A DNA stretch of 64,000 bases from Durusdinium trenchii. Its lineage: Eukaryota; Sar; Dinophyceae; Suessiales; Symbiodiniaceae. Each line of letters starts with the position of its first letter. The stretch's first letter is position 1. Made by a program: the position numbers and the translations under genes. Below, one piece after another: positions 1 to 13,000 of the stretch. The DNA lies in NCBI GenBank assembly GCA_963970005.1, contig CAXAMN010013991.1, positions 1 to 64,000 of the forward strand. The letters are read 5' to 3'. Below the pieces are notes generated by a model. That model did not search any database and had not been told where the DNA came from. It saw only the letters and a program-made list of their open reading frames with translations.

Positions 1-867
1 AGGAGAACGCTGGTGGGGAGATCATATTCTCAATGGTTCTCACTTTCACACTTATATAATATAGCCTTTCTCCTTCTCATTTAGCTTCTGCATCGTTCAA
101 TCTTGCAGAAGCTGAACAACAAGCCGGGAAGCAAAAGAAACACACCTGAGAACAGGAAGGGGGGTTTGAACGAGCTAAGCAGAAATTGAACTGCCACTAG
201 GCCAAGAAAAGAGCCCTCTGTGATGGGAAGAACTTGTGAAGAAAAGGGCCACGACTGACAAAACACGGGAACAGCTAGATCAAAAAGGAGCAAATTAGTT
301 TGACACCAGGAAGAGATGAATAAGGAGGGAACCTATATAACTGAGAGTCGAGCAAGCAGTTAAAGATTGACAGTTCTTGATAAACATGATAAACATTACA
401 CGTACGTATATATGAAAACATATATATATATAGTTATATTAAATAGATTCTAAATAACAGCAAGCATATAAACAGTAAAATTGACTACGTTATATCGTTT
501 TCTCCTGGGCGAGGCTTGGAACAAGAAACGCACGAAAAAACACATGAGAGATGGGACAAACCTATTCTAGCAAACTTGTGAAAAAGGAAAGGGTAGCTAC
601 ACAAAGAAATCAAAATACAGCATGAAGGGAAATACTTACCGATTGATTGAACACTTGCCATTTGCTCCGTTTCTCGGCACCTGCGTCTCCTCAAGAATTC
701 CAATCTTGAACAACAAAACACGGCATTCACCAAGCTAACTGTGTACGGAGGGTGGGACTTTGAGCCTTGAAGATGCTATGGAAGCTTCATTGCTACAATT
801 CAAAGCAATCAGCAGTCAACTAGTGCATGCTCACAGCTGCCATGCCCGGGAACCTTCGACATCCCAG

Positions 868-1530
868 GAACCGTCCTGCATGTGAGACCACCCATAGCGC
901 TCCCCCAAGTAGATGGCCTCCCGGTCATCATGAGAGTCCAAGACCCGCAGCAAGCGAGGGACGTTCACCAAGGTATCATCATCCGTGACCACGTACCACC
1001 GCCGGTCAGGCTCGAAGCGGTGCAAATACCTGGCGCTCTCTCTCTCAAGCCGTCATCGGTGGTCTGGGACGGTGCCTTGGTCACCTTGTTAGCCAACGAG
1101 GATCAGCCTTTGGTTGCTTTCCTCAAGTGAGAATCTGGGGCTTGGACTATGATGAAAGAAATCCTGTACCACCCTGATCATGCACGGACAGTGGTCAATG
1201 GTGGGGAAGCGTGGCCATACAAAAGGATCAAAAAGGGCACATGTCAAATCTGTCAAATCAAAGCACCTGAGTATTGCTTGCATCTTTGTGCAATGGCCAC
1301 TCCCCTGTTTGTTGGACTCTTTCTTGGGGTCCACCATGTCGCCAAAGTCGACGCTCAGGTCGATGATCTTGGCCTCATCACCACCTCAGCTGAGCCATTC
1401 CCCTCGACTAGGCCAAACAGTCAAGGACCACAGCTTCCACCCTTGACTATTCAAGACTGCCAAACACCCAGTGTCGTCTGGCTCGTCTTGAAAGTCATGA
1501 ACCATTGCTCCGGGTCGGTGACGTTGAGCT
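868..1530 (-). CDS. Fringe-like (GT31) glycosyltransferase, partial multi-exon gene
   Basis: The exon at about 868-1043 encodes RRWYVVTDDDTLVNVPRLL followed by EAIYLGERYGW. This is the DDD (DxD) metal- and nucleotide-sugar-binding block of Fringe / core-1 beta-1,3-galactosyltransferase enzymes, which add a sugar in beta-1,3 linkage in the Golgi. The glycine-rich GGAG block that normally follows is not visible between here and the left edge, so the 3' exons are missing or outside the window. Two upstream stretches on the same strand read like exons: about 1300-1385 (DEAKIIDLSVDFGDMVDPKK) and about 1447-1530 (GFFELNVTDPEQWFMTFKTS). Joining them to this gene is inferred from strand and proximity. 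A donor is possible just after YGWSHMQ. The GT31 assignment is fairly secure for the first exon only. Confidence 0.55.
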
Positions 1531-1599
1531 CGAAAAAACCGCCTGTAACCGTTTCACCAAGCGTACGGGACGCAGAAGCTTTACCAGCAAAAAGGAACC

Positions 1600-3020
1600 G
1601 TCCTTACGTGAACGATTTATGGAAGTACGGAGGCCATTTTTCTTGTCTGAGCAACCTCAAAATCGCAAGATAGGTGAATCAAACATTTAAACTTATCGTT
1701 CCATGCCCCTTCATGCTGTCGCCAGTTGATCCGCACATTCAGTCTCTCCAGCTGAGGAACCAGTGTTACTCATGTAGAGCACCTGCACAATGCTTTCATC
1801 GGCCCAGAACTCTTTCAACAGCGGCAAACGGATTGGGTGGAACTTGTCAACCGTCTTAACAGCGATAACCTCGTGACACAGGGTGAGCAAAATATATCGT
1901 CAACAGTGTCCACTGATGCCAATCCTCTCTAAGCTGGTCTCAAACAAGCCCCCCTCCTTGACACGCTCTTTCTTTGTCCTTTCATCTCTCTCTCTCTCTC
2001 TCCACATGGTGCAAAAAACGCCTGACTCACAAGTATATATAGTTGTTTTGTTTTATAGATTTAATTTATAGTTGGACACATTCTCTATACCTAAAGTTTA
2101 AGTTCTACCGCAACTGTAACATCACAAACTCATGATGCCTTAGGCAATCTCTGCGCCCGGTCACACTACATATAGCATTATATAGCTAGCCAACTGCCCA
2201 CTGCCAAGCCAAAAACAGTGGCTGTTCTATGTAAAAAACGCAGGCCAGCTCTGGCCTTGCATCCAGGGTTCTACGTTGGGTAAATAAAGGGTATACGGTA
2301 TACGCGTGTATACGCATGTATGCGTTACAAACCAGCATCTCGGTTGACTGGACACCACAAGACCAAATGGTTGATTGTTTGGGGCATCTTGGGGCCCAAA
2401 CCTACAAACCCAAGCTTGGGTCGACATCCGTGGCAATACATATAATATATGTTTGTGATTTTTGTGGTTTTGCAGGACTTGCAGGTTTTGACCTATAAAC
2501 ACATCAATCAATAGGTGCCTTGAACTGAATTGCACAAAGGTTCTTGACCGAGTCACTTGCATGCGTGGGGAATACGGCTCGTCTAGTCAGCGCACGCGTG
2601 GAAAAGAAGGTTTCCGACTTGAAGTGGTTTCCTCTTGTTTCACCCCATCTCCCCTGGATTTTCTACAACTCTGCTTATAGTGGCTTATTGAATCATGCGC
2701 ACCGAGCAGCGACCTCTTCAGGTCTCAGTCCCTGGGTGGCCCGAAAACGGTCCAGCGGACGCACCCACGTTGCACAGTGCGGGCGTGGTTCGCGGCAAAA
2801 CCCCTCATGGTGCGTAATGAAGATGCCCATCTTGCCTCTGCGAGATACATGAAAGTGAGTCATGTGGCTTAATGTGGGTCATGTGATGTGGCTCCAAGAA
2901 AGTGTGAAGGAAGAAAACGGAGACCCCAACCCCCTGCTAGAAAGAAACCGTAGGTACATTCCGAATCTACTTTTGGGGTGACTGCAACATGGACGTGGAA
3001 ACCTGTTTGTACAGGAAAAT
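1600..3020. other. No confident gene; simple repeats
   Basis: No recognisable domain was found. The stretch holds a (TC)n tract near 1988-2004, AT-rich sequence around 2030-2200, and near 2280-2320 a cluster of short alternating tacg/tatg motifs. On the minus strand at about 2705-2840 there are two competing coding-like readings (one contains FCREPRPHCATWVRPLDRF), too ambiguous to call. Confidence 0.3.
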
Positions 3021-3025
3021 ATTGT

Positions 3026-3220
3026 GTCTCAGGCTGTCACGGGGCATGCCTGTCGTCCCCTCTGGGGAGGGGGCGCGAACTGGGTCATGCCATTTTCCAT
3101 CGGTGTAGATCGCCATGTTTCAGTGAACCACTCCTTGTGTCGTGACCGTTTGCTGGAGAGCCATGACATTATCCACGTCGATATACCCCAGCCATGAGAT
3201 GATCATAGCAAAGACCACCC
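3026..3220 (-). CDS. Candidate host exon(s), unrecognised
   Basis: One minus-strand frame reads FAMIISWLGYIDVDNVMALQ and then QTVTTQGVVH. It meets a TGA at 3120-3122, then continues in the same frame one codon later with an ATG at 3114-3116 (MAIYTDGKWHDPVRAPSPEG). Both halves look like real protein in composition. Possible explanations are the end of one exon and start of another transcript, a short intron, or a recent nonsense mutation. No family is recognised. Confidence 0.25.
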
Positions 3221-3599
3221 TTGGAATGTGTTCGGCTCATTTACGGGTTACACGCGCCAAGCTTCCAGAAGACATGAGTGAGGCATGTTTTTCGAGGAAG
3301 CACCTCATTTAGCAGAGTGGGAAGACGAGACATTCTTCTATGTTTGGGAGTTCTTGGGATAGTATAATGTTTATTGGAATTCCTTTTTGCTTTGTCGAAT
3401 TTTTCAATTTGGAAATCGACCCACTCGACTCTCAAAGGGTGTACGGAGGTTCTCAATTTTGGTAATTTGTGGTTTTAGCGAGAATTGCGCTTCCTGAAAG
3501 TCGTGCTTGATGGCGATCTTTTTGAAGACTCTGATGTTATGATGGGCATTTAGGTCCGTGGCTGTAGATTTTGGAGAATTGAATAGAAAGTAAGAAAAC

Positions 3600-3910
3600 T
3601 AACATTTTGCATTCACGGGAACCATAGAAAATTCATTTTCTGTCCTTCGGTGGAAGCATAGAAATTAAGTATGAAGTTTTCTGTCTGCCCAACTTTTGTC
3701 TTTCAGCAAACCATGATTTTTTTTGTTCAATCAAACTTTCTGTGACTATAGGGAATGCATAACAAGTATTTTCTATTTTTTTGCTAGAAGGCAGAAAGTT
3801 AAGTTTTTGTGTAGCCGCGAACCATAGAAAATTAACAATTGCAATTTTTTGTCTTGCTGCAACCCATAGAAACTATGTTTTTGTCTTCCCGCAAACCATA
3901 AAAATGCCAA
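3600..3910. repeat. Degenerate tandem AT-rich repeat
   Basis: At least five imperfect copies of a roughly 50-70 bp unit are built around 'accatagaaaatt' and 'ttttgtctt', for example near 3628, 3830 and 3863. The copies are diverged, which suggests an old array. No coding signal accompanies it. Confidence 0.6.
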
Positions 3911-4254
3911 TTGACTTCACTTCACTTAGATTAAATTATCATGGATGGACCGTGACGGACCCAAGCACTTGCAAAGAGTGCGGTATGTGGTATGCTGCTT
4001 GCCGGCCTGAGCCGTCATTTTGATATTTCATCATAGCGAAAACACGCAGTGGCGAGTGAGTTGATGATCCAGCCTTCTCGTCTTTTTCCTTCGCTGCATA
4101 CGACCCAGTTGCCGCGCGACGCTGAGGTGTACAGACTTTCTCTTTGTAAGCTTCCCATATAGGGCGTCTGGTAGCAGTTCATTTAGTCTTGCCTGGGTAG
4201 GATCTCACTTACTTATTTCATCCTATTTCGGCTTATCCACAAGAGGGTGGATTC

Positions 4255-4335
4255 TTTTCATGCGTGGCCGTGGCCGTGGCCGGGGCCGGATGGCCGTGGT
4301 CGGATGGGCGTGACCGTGGCCGGATGGCCGGAAAC
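4255..4335. repeat. GC-rich minisatellite (ggccgtggccggatg)
   Basis: Imperfect tandem units of 6-18 bp (ggccgtggccg, ggatggccg, ggtcggatgggcg) form a compact GC-rich block in otherwise AT-richer DNA. Confidence 0.7.
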
Positions 4336-4553
4336 AAATCAACATCTATATTGTGAAGGGTGGATCTACAATGGATCTTGCTTCTTCTCTCACTTGTCCT
4401 TTTTCACACTTGGCTTCAAAACCTTTTCGGTGTGATGATGTAGATATGCCATTCTCATAGTGTCATAGTGTTATTTTCGGTTACCTACCTGATACCTATC
4501 CAAGGGGGATCAACAAAGCGGGATCGATCCGGAAAAGGGCAATTTTCCACTTC

Positions 4554-5760
4554 CTAGATTTCAGGAGTGAACGATTGAGCCTGGTTGTAGGCAACGCATG
4601 ACAACCCATCAACTCTGTAGGGAATGGGGATGAAATTATCATGCCCGGATTTCGGCGAACAAGGCAGCTTTCCAAGCCATCTTTGAAGGAAAGCCCTGCT
4701 CGGTTCGCACACGGTGGCAAGCGTTCTCACAAATTTCACAACCAAATCCTGCACCAAGCAAGATTCTACATATTCTACAGCTGGCTCTGGGCCACCACAG
4801 CTGCCAACATCATGACCCCCGAATCCTCACCAATATTCGATCACACATTCCTCACGCACTCCCACGGATCTCGGTCTATCTCCGTCTCAGGGCCCGTCTG
4901 CGTCAAGAGACCCAGTCGGCTGGCCAGCTCCCAAACAGGTTCGATCTGCTGTCCGCTTCCCACCGGCTTCTCCTCCAAGTCCTTGAGAAGCTTTTTCAAG
5001 AGCCCACCGCTTAAAGCCTCGGATTGGATGACATATGTGTGGACATCACTTGGAAGACACACATGCATTGCGGTTGGGGGTGTCCAAAATAGCCTGAACA
5101 GAATGAAGTGTCCTTTGGACCTGTTCGTGGCTGTGATGTGTCTCAAGGAATAGGAATCGATAGTAATCCTAGATTCTGACACGGCAAATTCCAACCAATG
5201 TGGCTATATGGGGCTTGTTCAAATCATCCCCACAAACATTCGTTCTCAGGGTAATAGCAATATGTTGGTTGGGCTCATTCACAAACGAATCGAGAATATC
5301 CCGCCACAGGCACTTCTAAATTCCTTCAGCAGGGGACCTTGTCCAAGCCCTCATGAGGTGAGTTCTTGAGGATGGTGGTGATTACTGTGATGACCATGGT
5401 GGCAGTGGCAAGTACTGGCAGACGCTTATGGTATCTTATGGGGCAGGCCTAATTCATCGGCCGTGAGTTTGATCACAGGGCCGTCTTGTTTATCGAGTTT
5501 GCTCACATGCATAGCTGCGTTGTTTTTTGGCATAGTCTCTGATAAGCCGACCTCCTCACAGTTTGACCAAGGGGCGAAGCCTGCATGGACTAGAGGGTAA
5601 GCTGGTTCTTGTTGATAATGATGAATAATTGACATCTGATCATCTTGAAGAGAACGACCAAGATACCTGGAAGGCCAAGCCAGTGCCGTGAAACGCAGTC
5701 TGCCAGGTCCGTAGTTACTACTTGAAGATAGGCAAAGGGACAGCTATATATATATATACT
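4554..5760 (-). CDS. Unrecognised multi-exon host gene
   Basis: Four minus-strand stretches look like consecutive exons, read right to left. About 5660-5735 has TTDLADCVSRHWLGLPG followed by a GT. About 5440-5600 has MPKNNAAMHVSKLDKQDGPV and KLTADELGLPHK. About 4845-5070 has LSGGLLKKLLKDLEEKPVG and EPVWELASRLGLLTQTGPE. About 4600-4755 has DLVVKFVRTLATVCEPSRAF and LQRWLGKLP, directly after a CAG acceptor. The composition is that of a soluble helical protein, with no signal peptide or membrane segment seen. I do not recognise the family, and joining the exons into one gene is inferred from shared strand and spacing. Confidence 0.4.
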
Positions 5761-5799
5761 TATGTAACTTATAAATGTGTATATATATATCATCTCCTA

Positions 5800-7190
5800 C
5801 CAACACCGATAGTTTGCACATAAGGGACATGTAGACGGCTCCGTACGGGCGCCCAACTGATCAATACGGAACGTGGCAGTTCGTTCCGCTGCCGGTCCCT
5901 TCGATTCGTCAAGTCGCATGTGTTTAACATGAACAAGCGAACGGGTCATACACATTCCAGATCATTCCATCACATTCCCCCAAGATCCATACCGGTTGCT
6001 TGGGCCAGAGATGGAACCAAGGTGTATGTCAGTTGATGTCAGCAAAACAAAAGGTCCGAGGCGCCACGGTTCTCTGGCGTCATACTGGGCCAGTAGTAGT
6101 TCCAAAGCTTTGGGATCTACCATGGTGGCGGCCTGCAATGGTTGGGCTGGCCACGAAACGGCCCAACACGATTCAGAGGTGAGAAAACACTCCCCAAATA
6201 GACGAGAATCATCGAGAATCGGCTTCGGCGCGATAGATGAAAGAAAACAAAAACTGTTTCAGATTGTTTCAGAAACATTGGATCAAACATGATCAAACCG
6301 AGAGCACAATGGTGGTATGACATGGGAAGCATGCTGCATCAATTGAGAGGAAAGAAAACAACAACTGTCATGGAAACACTATTGCGTCGATAGCTGACAT
6401 CTTCTAACACACTGTCGCTTGCAGGTTTGCTGGGCAGGTCCATGTGGTCCATGGGGGAGCGAGGTTTGCATCAACATCAGCGGCCATTTCGCACAATGGC
6501 CGCCCCAACCCGTGACGCCGAAGGCCTCCAGAAAAACCACCCAGCGTTCACCAGCAGAGCGCTTGCCAAAGCGCTTCTTCTCTGTTTGCCAGATCCAGGG
6601 AAAATAACTCCACAAGCCGCTATGTTTCAACTCCTGCAAGTGGCAATGGCCATATGCCAAATCCATCAGAAGTCTAACGTGAACTGGCTGGCAGATCAGC
6701 ACTTGGCGCAAGTGACCGCTCATGTTCTTATTTGAAACCGCCGACTTTCGCTTTTCTTTTTCGTGGAAACCTCCCACAAGTGGCCCAACGGCAGGTGTTC
6801 GATAGGAATGGTGTGTCATGGTTACAACGACCCATGTTCGGTGCTACTCTGCAACAGAATCTCCGGAATGCACACAGCGGCTTGCTTTTGCACCAATTCC
6901 GTTGTGTGAAGTGGATCGACGGTTGTTGCTGGAGCGTCTCGTGGGGCGTGGAACATCCAAGTCGTCTGCGAAACAAAATTAATGGACGACCCAAGCCGAA
7001 TCTATGAACTGAGTGGTTCTGCCGATTCGGCTTTCTGGTCCAAACTATATGAATATACATCTATGAATAATGATACCAGCATAGACCCCAAACAGCGTCA
7101 GCATTTTTTTCGGCGTCGGCGTCAACTCCGAAAGTTCCAATGTTGGTGGAAACAAATGCAAGTATACTTTTCCAAAGCCTCCAGCTGTTT
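5800..7190. other. No confident gene
   Basis: Several overlapping open frames run on both strands (for example + 6427-6735 and - 6379-6819), but none shows a family motif. At 6800-6960 two minus frames look equally protein-like, so no call is made. AT-rich simple sequence lies at 5743-5790. Confidence 0.3.
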
Positions 7191-7202
7191 GGGAACTGCA
7201 CG

Positions 7203-7316
7203 CCCGGACACAGAGCCGGGCCACAGAGTTCAGGGGCGCGGCCAAGACAAGGACAAGACCCGGACACAAAGCCATGCCACAGAGCCCAGCCACAGAGTTC
7301 AGGGGCGCGGCCAGTG
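7203..7316. repeat. Duplicated GC-rich segment
   Basis: A 25-bp string beginning 'gccacagagttcagggg' occurs identically at 7220-7244 and 7289-7313, in a block with further partial copies of 'cggacacagagcc' and 'acaaagcca'. It is a short local tandem duplication. Confidence 0.75.
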
Positions 7317-7402
7317 AGTGTGGCCAGCTCTATTTTTCTAAGATAGAACCCCAACAGTAAACTGTTTGGGGAAAAATCTATGGACCACTGATGGTTTTCT
7401 CC

Positions 7403-7575
7403 TCAGTTCTGCCGAAACACCTTCAGTCTCAATGGACCACGGAATTTCCACCGGTCCTCCTCGGCCTCTTTCATGCTCACGACCGTCGTGTGGGACCAAC
7501 CAGCGTCCACCACGGCGGCCAGAACTTCGTTCAACGCACCAGTCCTCGGTAGAAAGACGACTTCGTTTTGACTAA
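7403..7575 (-). CDS. Candidate host exon, unrecognised
   Basis: The minus frame reads NEVVFLPRTGALNEVLAAVV, then DAGWSHTTVVSMKEAEEDRW, and ends LRLKVFRQN before a stop. It has charged, regular protein composition and no low complexity. Immediately upstream in transcription (7584-7667) lies a small inverted-repeat element, so the element would sit in the adjoining intron or 5' flank. No family recognised. Confidence 0.35.
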
Positions 7576-7583
7576 CGTAGACA

Positions 7584-7667
7584 TGTAGACTCTTGAGGAA
7601 CATACACCCCCCATATGAAGAGATTCTTCAATTCAAACGGGGTGGGGTTATTAATCAAGAGTCTACA
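7584..7667. mobile_element. MITE-like element, family 1, copy A
   Basis: An 84-bp element is bounded by a perfect 13-bp terminal inverted repeat, TGTAGACTCTTGA at 7584-7596 and its complement at 7655-7667. The interior has 'ccccccatatgaagag' and 'ttcaattcaaa', shared with the copy at 43537-43611. It encodes nothing. A target-site duplication is not evident. Confidence 0.7.
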
Positions 7668-7699
7668 TTAGACTCGATCACCATGAATTTCCAACAGAT

Positions 7700-9160
7700 T
7701 TCCAGGTCAAGCGTGTGGAACCGATGCCGGTGATGAAAGATGGACACACACACACAGTAAGCCCAATAAAGCCCTATAAGCGTGAGCCTGTCAGCCTCGG
7801 CTAAACAAATCAGCACTGCACAGACTGACTCATGATTACTCATGCTTGGACAACTTGACAAAATCCACCTTGAGAGGCCTGTTGCTCCCGTGTTTTTTCT
7901 CAGATTGCAGCCAATTGCAGCCATGTTTCTGATGAACAAGACCTTGGGAACGCACATACCTTGGACCCAGGCACTTGGCTCACCCCGAGCTGTGCCTCGC
8001 CCCCCCGCCCGAACCGCGTGACTCGTCACTCGAATCGTCGTTAGACGTCCACGACGATCGCAAAACACCACGTGGCGCGAGGCGGCGCGAGGTAGCGGCG
8101 CGTGGTGCGATTGGATTCGTTGAAGATCTGATGCGTTTCTTTACATGTGCTTTCCGGTCTCCTAAGCCGGTGGGGAGGGAGACTGCCAAAGACAAACACA
8201 CCCTCCTGGAGCTCCAGGATCTGGTAGGGTTGTCAGTGGATGATGGTTTTGCAATGTTTTGGAAAAGGGTCTGACGTCTGAAGATTGTGCCGATCAAGGA
8301 GGTTGTTTAGTGGGCGAAGATTTGATCATTGACCCAATCGTACCATTGGATCATTGGAGATCAATTTTGCTGCTCTTTGAAGCTCAATCCATGGTGCAAC
8401 GTGATGTCTACAGCGGATACCCATCGAATACAACGCAGCAACAGAAGAAAAGCGAGTCGAAAGCCAAACCACATGGCACAGGCAGCGGCAGACGCACTGT
8501 CGTTTGAACAGGAGTTGCTGATCTTGAGTCTTGTGCATCTGACAGCACAAGCTGGTTTTAGCCGAAAGATACTGTATCAATTGGTTATATATAATATATA
8601 ACTATATTATTGCCCATGCCATACAAAAGTAAAGTGCATTGTGTGCTGCAACTGCTCATCAACCACTGCGCCTTCTACCTTGCTGCAAAGCTCTGTGCAT
8701 CTGGCATGAAAAGATTTGATATGGGCCAAACATTCAGGGAACTTAGTTGCTGAGCACAGTGTCCTGGGACATGATTGCACATGAATCCACTTCTCCAATT
8801 ACAATGTGCTATCATGTCATCATGCTAAATCTTGCTCTTCCAAACTGGGGTCCCATTTTTAAGATCATAAGGGAACAGAAAAAAGGAGAGCGGACAGGGT
8901 GTGGTCGTAGAGTTGCAACGACTTGGTGGAAGGCAACCATGTAGCACCGTAGCACCCTCACGGATCCTCGCGGTACCAGTAGGACAATAGGCTGCAAGCC
9001 TTTTGTAATAGTCAAGACCTTCCTGGTGCAAGAGGAAGAACAAATAATGGTCTTGTCCCGTGGGCTTTCGGCTCTGGCTTCTTCAATGGGCCCGCCAGCA
9101 ATCAATACGCACGCCAGCCGGCTGCTTGAGTGACCTATTTTCGATGCTGCAATCCTGGCG
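7700..9160. other. No confident gene
   Basis: A plus-strand open frame at 7975-8274 (containing TAKDKHTLLELQDLVGLSVD) could be an exon, but the opposite strand is also open and no domain is visible. The rest has only short shadows of each other on the two strands. Confidence 0.25.
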
Positions 9161-9169
9161 CTTTCACGT

Positions 9170-9375
9170 TCGACCCGTTCCTGCGCTCGCCATCGCCGAG
9201 TTCGCTGCGCCATCGCCGTCGACCAAGAAGTGCCGGAGAGTGCGCCGAAACATCTTGATTGATGCTCTCCAAACCTTGCAGGGCATCCGGTGGGTCTGGG
9301 AGCTCCTCCAGAAGACTACGGATGAAAAGGTCTCCAGTTCTGCTACAATCTTCCAGTTATCCCCAGTATTTCGCA
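9170..9375 (-). CDS. Candidate host exon, unrecognised
   Basis: A minus-strand frame without its own start reads GDLFIRSLLEELPDPPDALQ and continues GLESINQDVSAHSPALL. A CAG acceptor lies just before it. The overlapping frame (ARIAASKIGHSS) is an alternative just downstream. No family recognised. Confidence 0.3.
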
Positions 9376-10037
9376 TCTCCCACCACGATCGAGAAGTGTA
9401 CAAAAAGTTGGCCACCTCGAGAAAACGACGATCATTGTGAATGGAGTGTTGATAGACAATGCATGAACATGCATTTAACGTGCATTTTTTTACATAATGC
9501 TTACCGTGGACGATGGTTGTGCACCTTAAAAAGCTTGAACATCACCCACCAACTGTCAGGGGTCAAGTCTAAGCTACTACAAACCCCCAAACCCATCAAA
9601 CTGCATCTTTTTCTGTGTGACATCTCACAATTGCAATGAAACATCACCCTCACCTTACATCTCTCGCAGAGCGCTTGTAGTAGCTGCAGTTCCAGCAACC
9701 CTGCGGAGATGAGCTTGGTCTGCCGGTCTGCCGCGGTGCTGATCACGGCACCCCGCTTTGTCGGGCTGTGCGGGGACGTGAATGTCCATCGTTTGTCGGG
9801 CTGTTGTTTGTGCCTAGCTGTGGGATAGAACATGATAAAAGGCTAGAAAATGCTAGACTGTTTCATTCAGCATGTAAGCAACCTTTCCCCAAAACAACAG
9901 GGAAATTGCATGCAAAACCAATTATATATACTATATATACATACATATACAGTTTGTAAAAGTATTTCAAGAGAAATACTCAACGCAAATTCAAACACTT
10001 GCCTGGCTGGCAAAGCAAGCTGTTGGGCATGGACCTC

Positions 10038-13000
10038 TCACAAAGTTTCCAGCACGTTTTGCAGCTCTGGCGGCAAAGGTGCTTCGGCGACCAAGGGCGT
10101 GCCGTCGGGACCAATACAGCCTGGGCTGTCTTTCCAAGAGCTTATGGCGGAAAGCGATCTCCATTTTGTTCACACGACCACATTTCGTCTCACACATACT
10201 GAGTCAAGTCAGACAAATAGGGCTTCACCCCCCCCCACCACCCCCAACACAAATAAGAACTGGAGGCCCTGGCAGTACCATTTTTCAGCATCCTGGTGCT
10301 CGCTGATGCTCTTTCGCCCACTCTAGCGGTGTTGCGAAACGGATGTCATGGTTGGAGATCCACCACGGGTCGGGATCCGAAAGTCTACCCCCAAAACACC
10401 TCTGAAACCAGAAGAAGATGGGAGTTGATGGGAGTTGCTGGTGAAAAAGCTACATACCAACCCATGTCGAATGATTTGGAATGCGTGCAAGTTTAGAAAC
10501 ACATGGCATCGGCAAACTCTTCCGATGTTGCCACGCCACTAAAGCGTCGGCAATGGAGGAAAAGCCGCGGACAAACGGACAAGCTGTCTCTCCTGCGGGC
10601 TGGCTAATTGTGGCCAACATTGGATCAAACACACCCAAAGAAAGGTTGGAAACTCGGTTCATCTCCCAGTGTTGACAGAGTGCTGGATGTTGATGGTTCT
10701 GGGAGAGGGTAGTCCCGACAGCCCTGGAAACATCAGAGGCGGGTTGTCCTCTAGATTCCCAACAGGACATGGCCTTGGCCCCAGCCAGGTCGTACGAGTA
10801 GATCACTAGATCCCTTCTACCCTACCCAGTGGGTCAATGCAAAAACCGTGGCGGCTTGACACGACGTTTGGGACACAGTTCACACGATGGGCATCTAGCT
10901 ATGGTAGACATCCCCGCCCATAGATGTTCATTTACAGTATACCCGCCGCATTCCCGGTGGCTGCACCTCGCTTGCTGGGGTCGTGCTAATTAGCCACCAA
11001 ACGCCACACGCCGCTTACGGGTCTTGACCGGTCCGTCGTGACTCACGTTCCGTTGGGCTCGTGGTTCCGATGGGAGACGAACCAGGCCTGCCATAGGTCA
11101 AATCTCCCAGCAGTGGACGGCCCAAAAAGGCGAAGTGCACTCCTCGGTCGGCTATCGAGTCGAGAGTCGAGTCATCGTCGGGGACGATCGGCTCGTTTTT
11201 TCGACCAAGCTGGGTATTAAGATCAACTGGACGTGGTGCAGCTCGGAAGCTCCAGCATCTGATCAAAGACTTAGACTCAGACTTGCGTTTATACATAGCG
11301 ACTGGGATGGCAAGACAGCCTGGGCTGGGCGGCTAGCCTGGGTTTGACCTTCGTCACACAAACGGGCCATTGAATAATATACATTGTACACATGTTGACA
11401 CCATGTAAAGGTGCACCAATACAACTCTGTGATGCAACATAACCAAACTGTTCTACCTTGACATAATCATCGTGTTATTGGGATGTGTTTTTCACGTGTG
11501 GAGTTTCTGCCTCAAAAGCAAGGTCTATCTCCAAGTCATATCGATTTCGTCCCTCCTTACCGGTCTCTTGGGATTTCATCAGCCATCAAAATGCTTGGAA
11601 AGGAGATGAATGGAGAAGGCATGAAGGCGTCAACGCATCAACTCCCCTAAAAGGTTCGGGAATCTCAACAAACCATTTGCCAAAGGATGAGCTTGGCACA
11701 CCTGCGATCATCTGCAGCACAGATTCTGATCTGATGAGTGCGGCCAGTGATGGGGTGAGCAGCCAGCAGCATCACTTCACTCGTGTCCTGGACCAATTCC
11801 GGTCGGAAGAATCATGAAACAGCCGACCCAGTCGGACACGGTCGTTTGTTTCTGCTGGCCGCCAGGCCGCAGCAGAGGCTCTTGGGTGGTATGAAGCCGG
11901 TATCCCATCGACTTTGGGCCAAACAAACCATCCTGGTGGTGGCCTCCTGGCTCAAGCAGTCTTATGATGCTGCTTGTATAGTAAAACGCGGTACAACGCG
12001 TTAAGTATGATTCACAATGTAAACTAGAAAAATATAGTGCTCGCCTTGCCCCTGTATGTCTATTTCGTCAGAGCTAGCAGCAGCTAATCCGAAACCCATG
12101 CAGGAAACACTACTGAAGAGATTCCTCTGCACATTTGATGGCAGCTCATTCTTGAACACATGCATTCATGCTCATTGAAGTTTCATGCTCAGTCAGTACG
12201 GCATCTAGTAACTACTATATATATATTATATACATTATAATCTGTACTTCAATCGATATCATCAAATCAAAGGCTCCTCAGCCCACTGAGCACCTCTGCA
12301 GGAAAACCGCCTCAAAACCTGGTGAGACTGGCCAGCTCCGAGTGCGGTCCAAAGGAAGCCAGCTCTGGGGGAGCCAGGTCTGAGCATTCCAAGCACACTT
12401 CTAAAAACTCCCCAACAACTGAACACATCCAGGCTTTTGCAGAATCAACTTCAGCCGCGCAGTCAGCTTCCCAACGGAGTCTTTTCAGCCAACGGGGAGA
12501 CTCCTCGCGCTTCCCGACCGTTGCCTGGTACTCCGTGCGCGCGATCCGTCCGGTGGGGCTCACCTCGCTCCGGCTGGTGTGGCCGTCCTGCTTCAGCGAG
12601 TGACCCATCACTCCGGCAGAAAGGGGACACTGGGCACCTAGCCCAGCAGTTAGCCCAGCAAGGTGGAGTACATGTAGACGAAGGTGCCAGTGGAGCTACC
12701 AAATGCTGCTATGTTGCTGGGATGTTACTGACGAGAAGCTAAGAAGCCGAATTCCATGTCTGGAAGAATCCTGATGCATTACATTCTCCAAAGCATGGCC
12801 CATGCAACGAACAGTCTGTGCGCCATAAAGGTGAGGGGGAGAGGCTCCCATTGGTCCAAATATATTTTATTCGATTATATAGATGTTTACAATGATATAC
12901 AATGATTACATAATTCAAGTCAAAACATGGTGCCTTGGATCAAGACTTATTTCCTCTACAAAGTCTGCTGTCCACTTCGATTCCATCATCTCGCCTCCGC

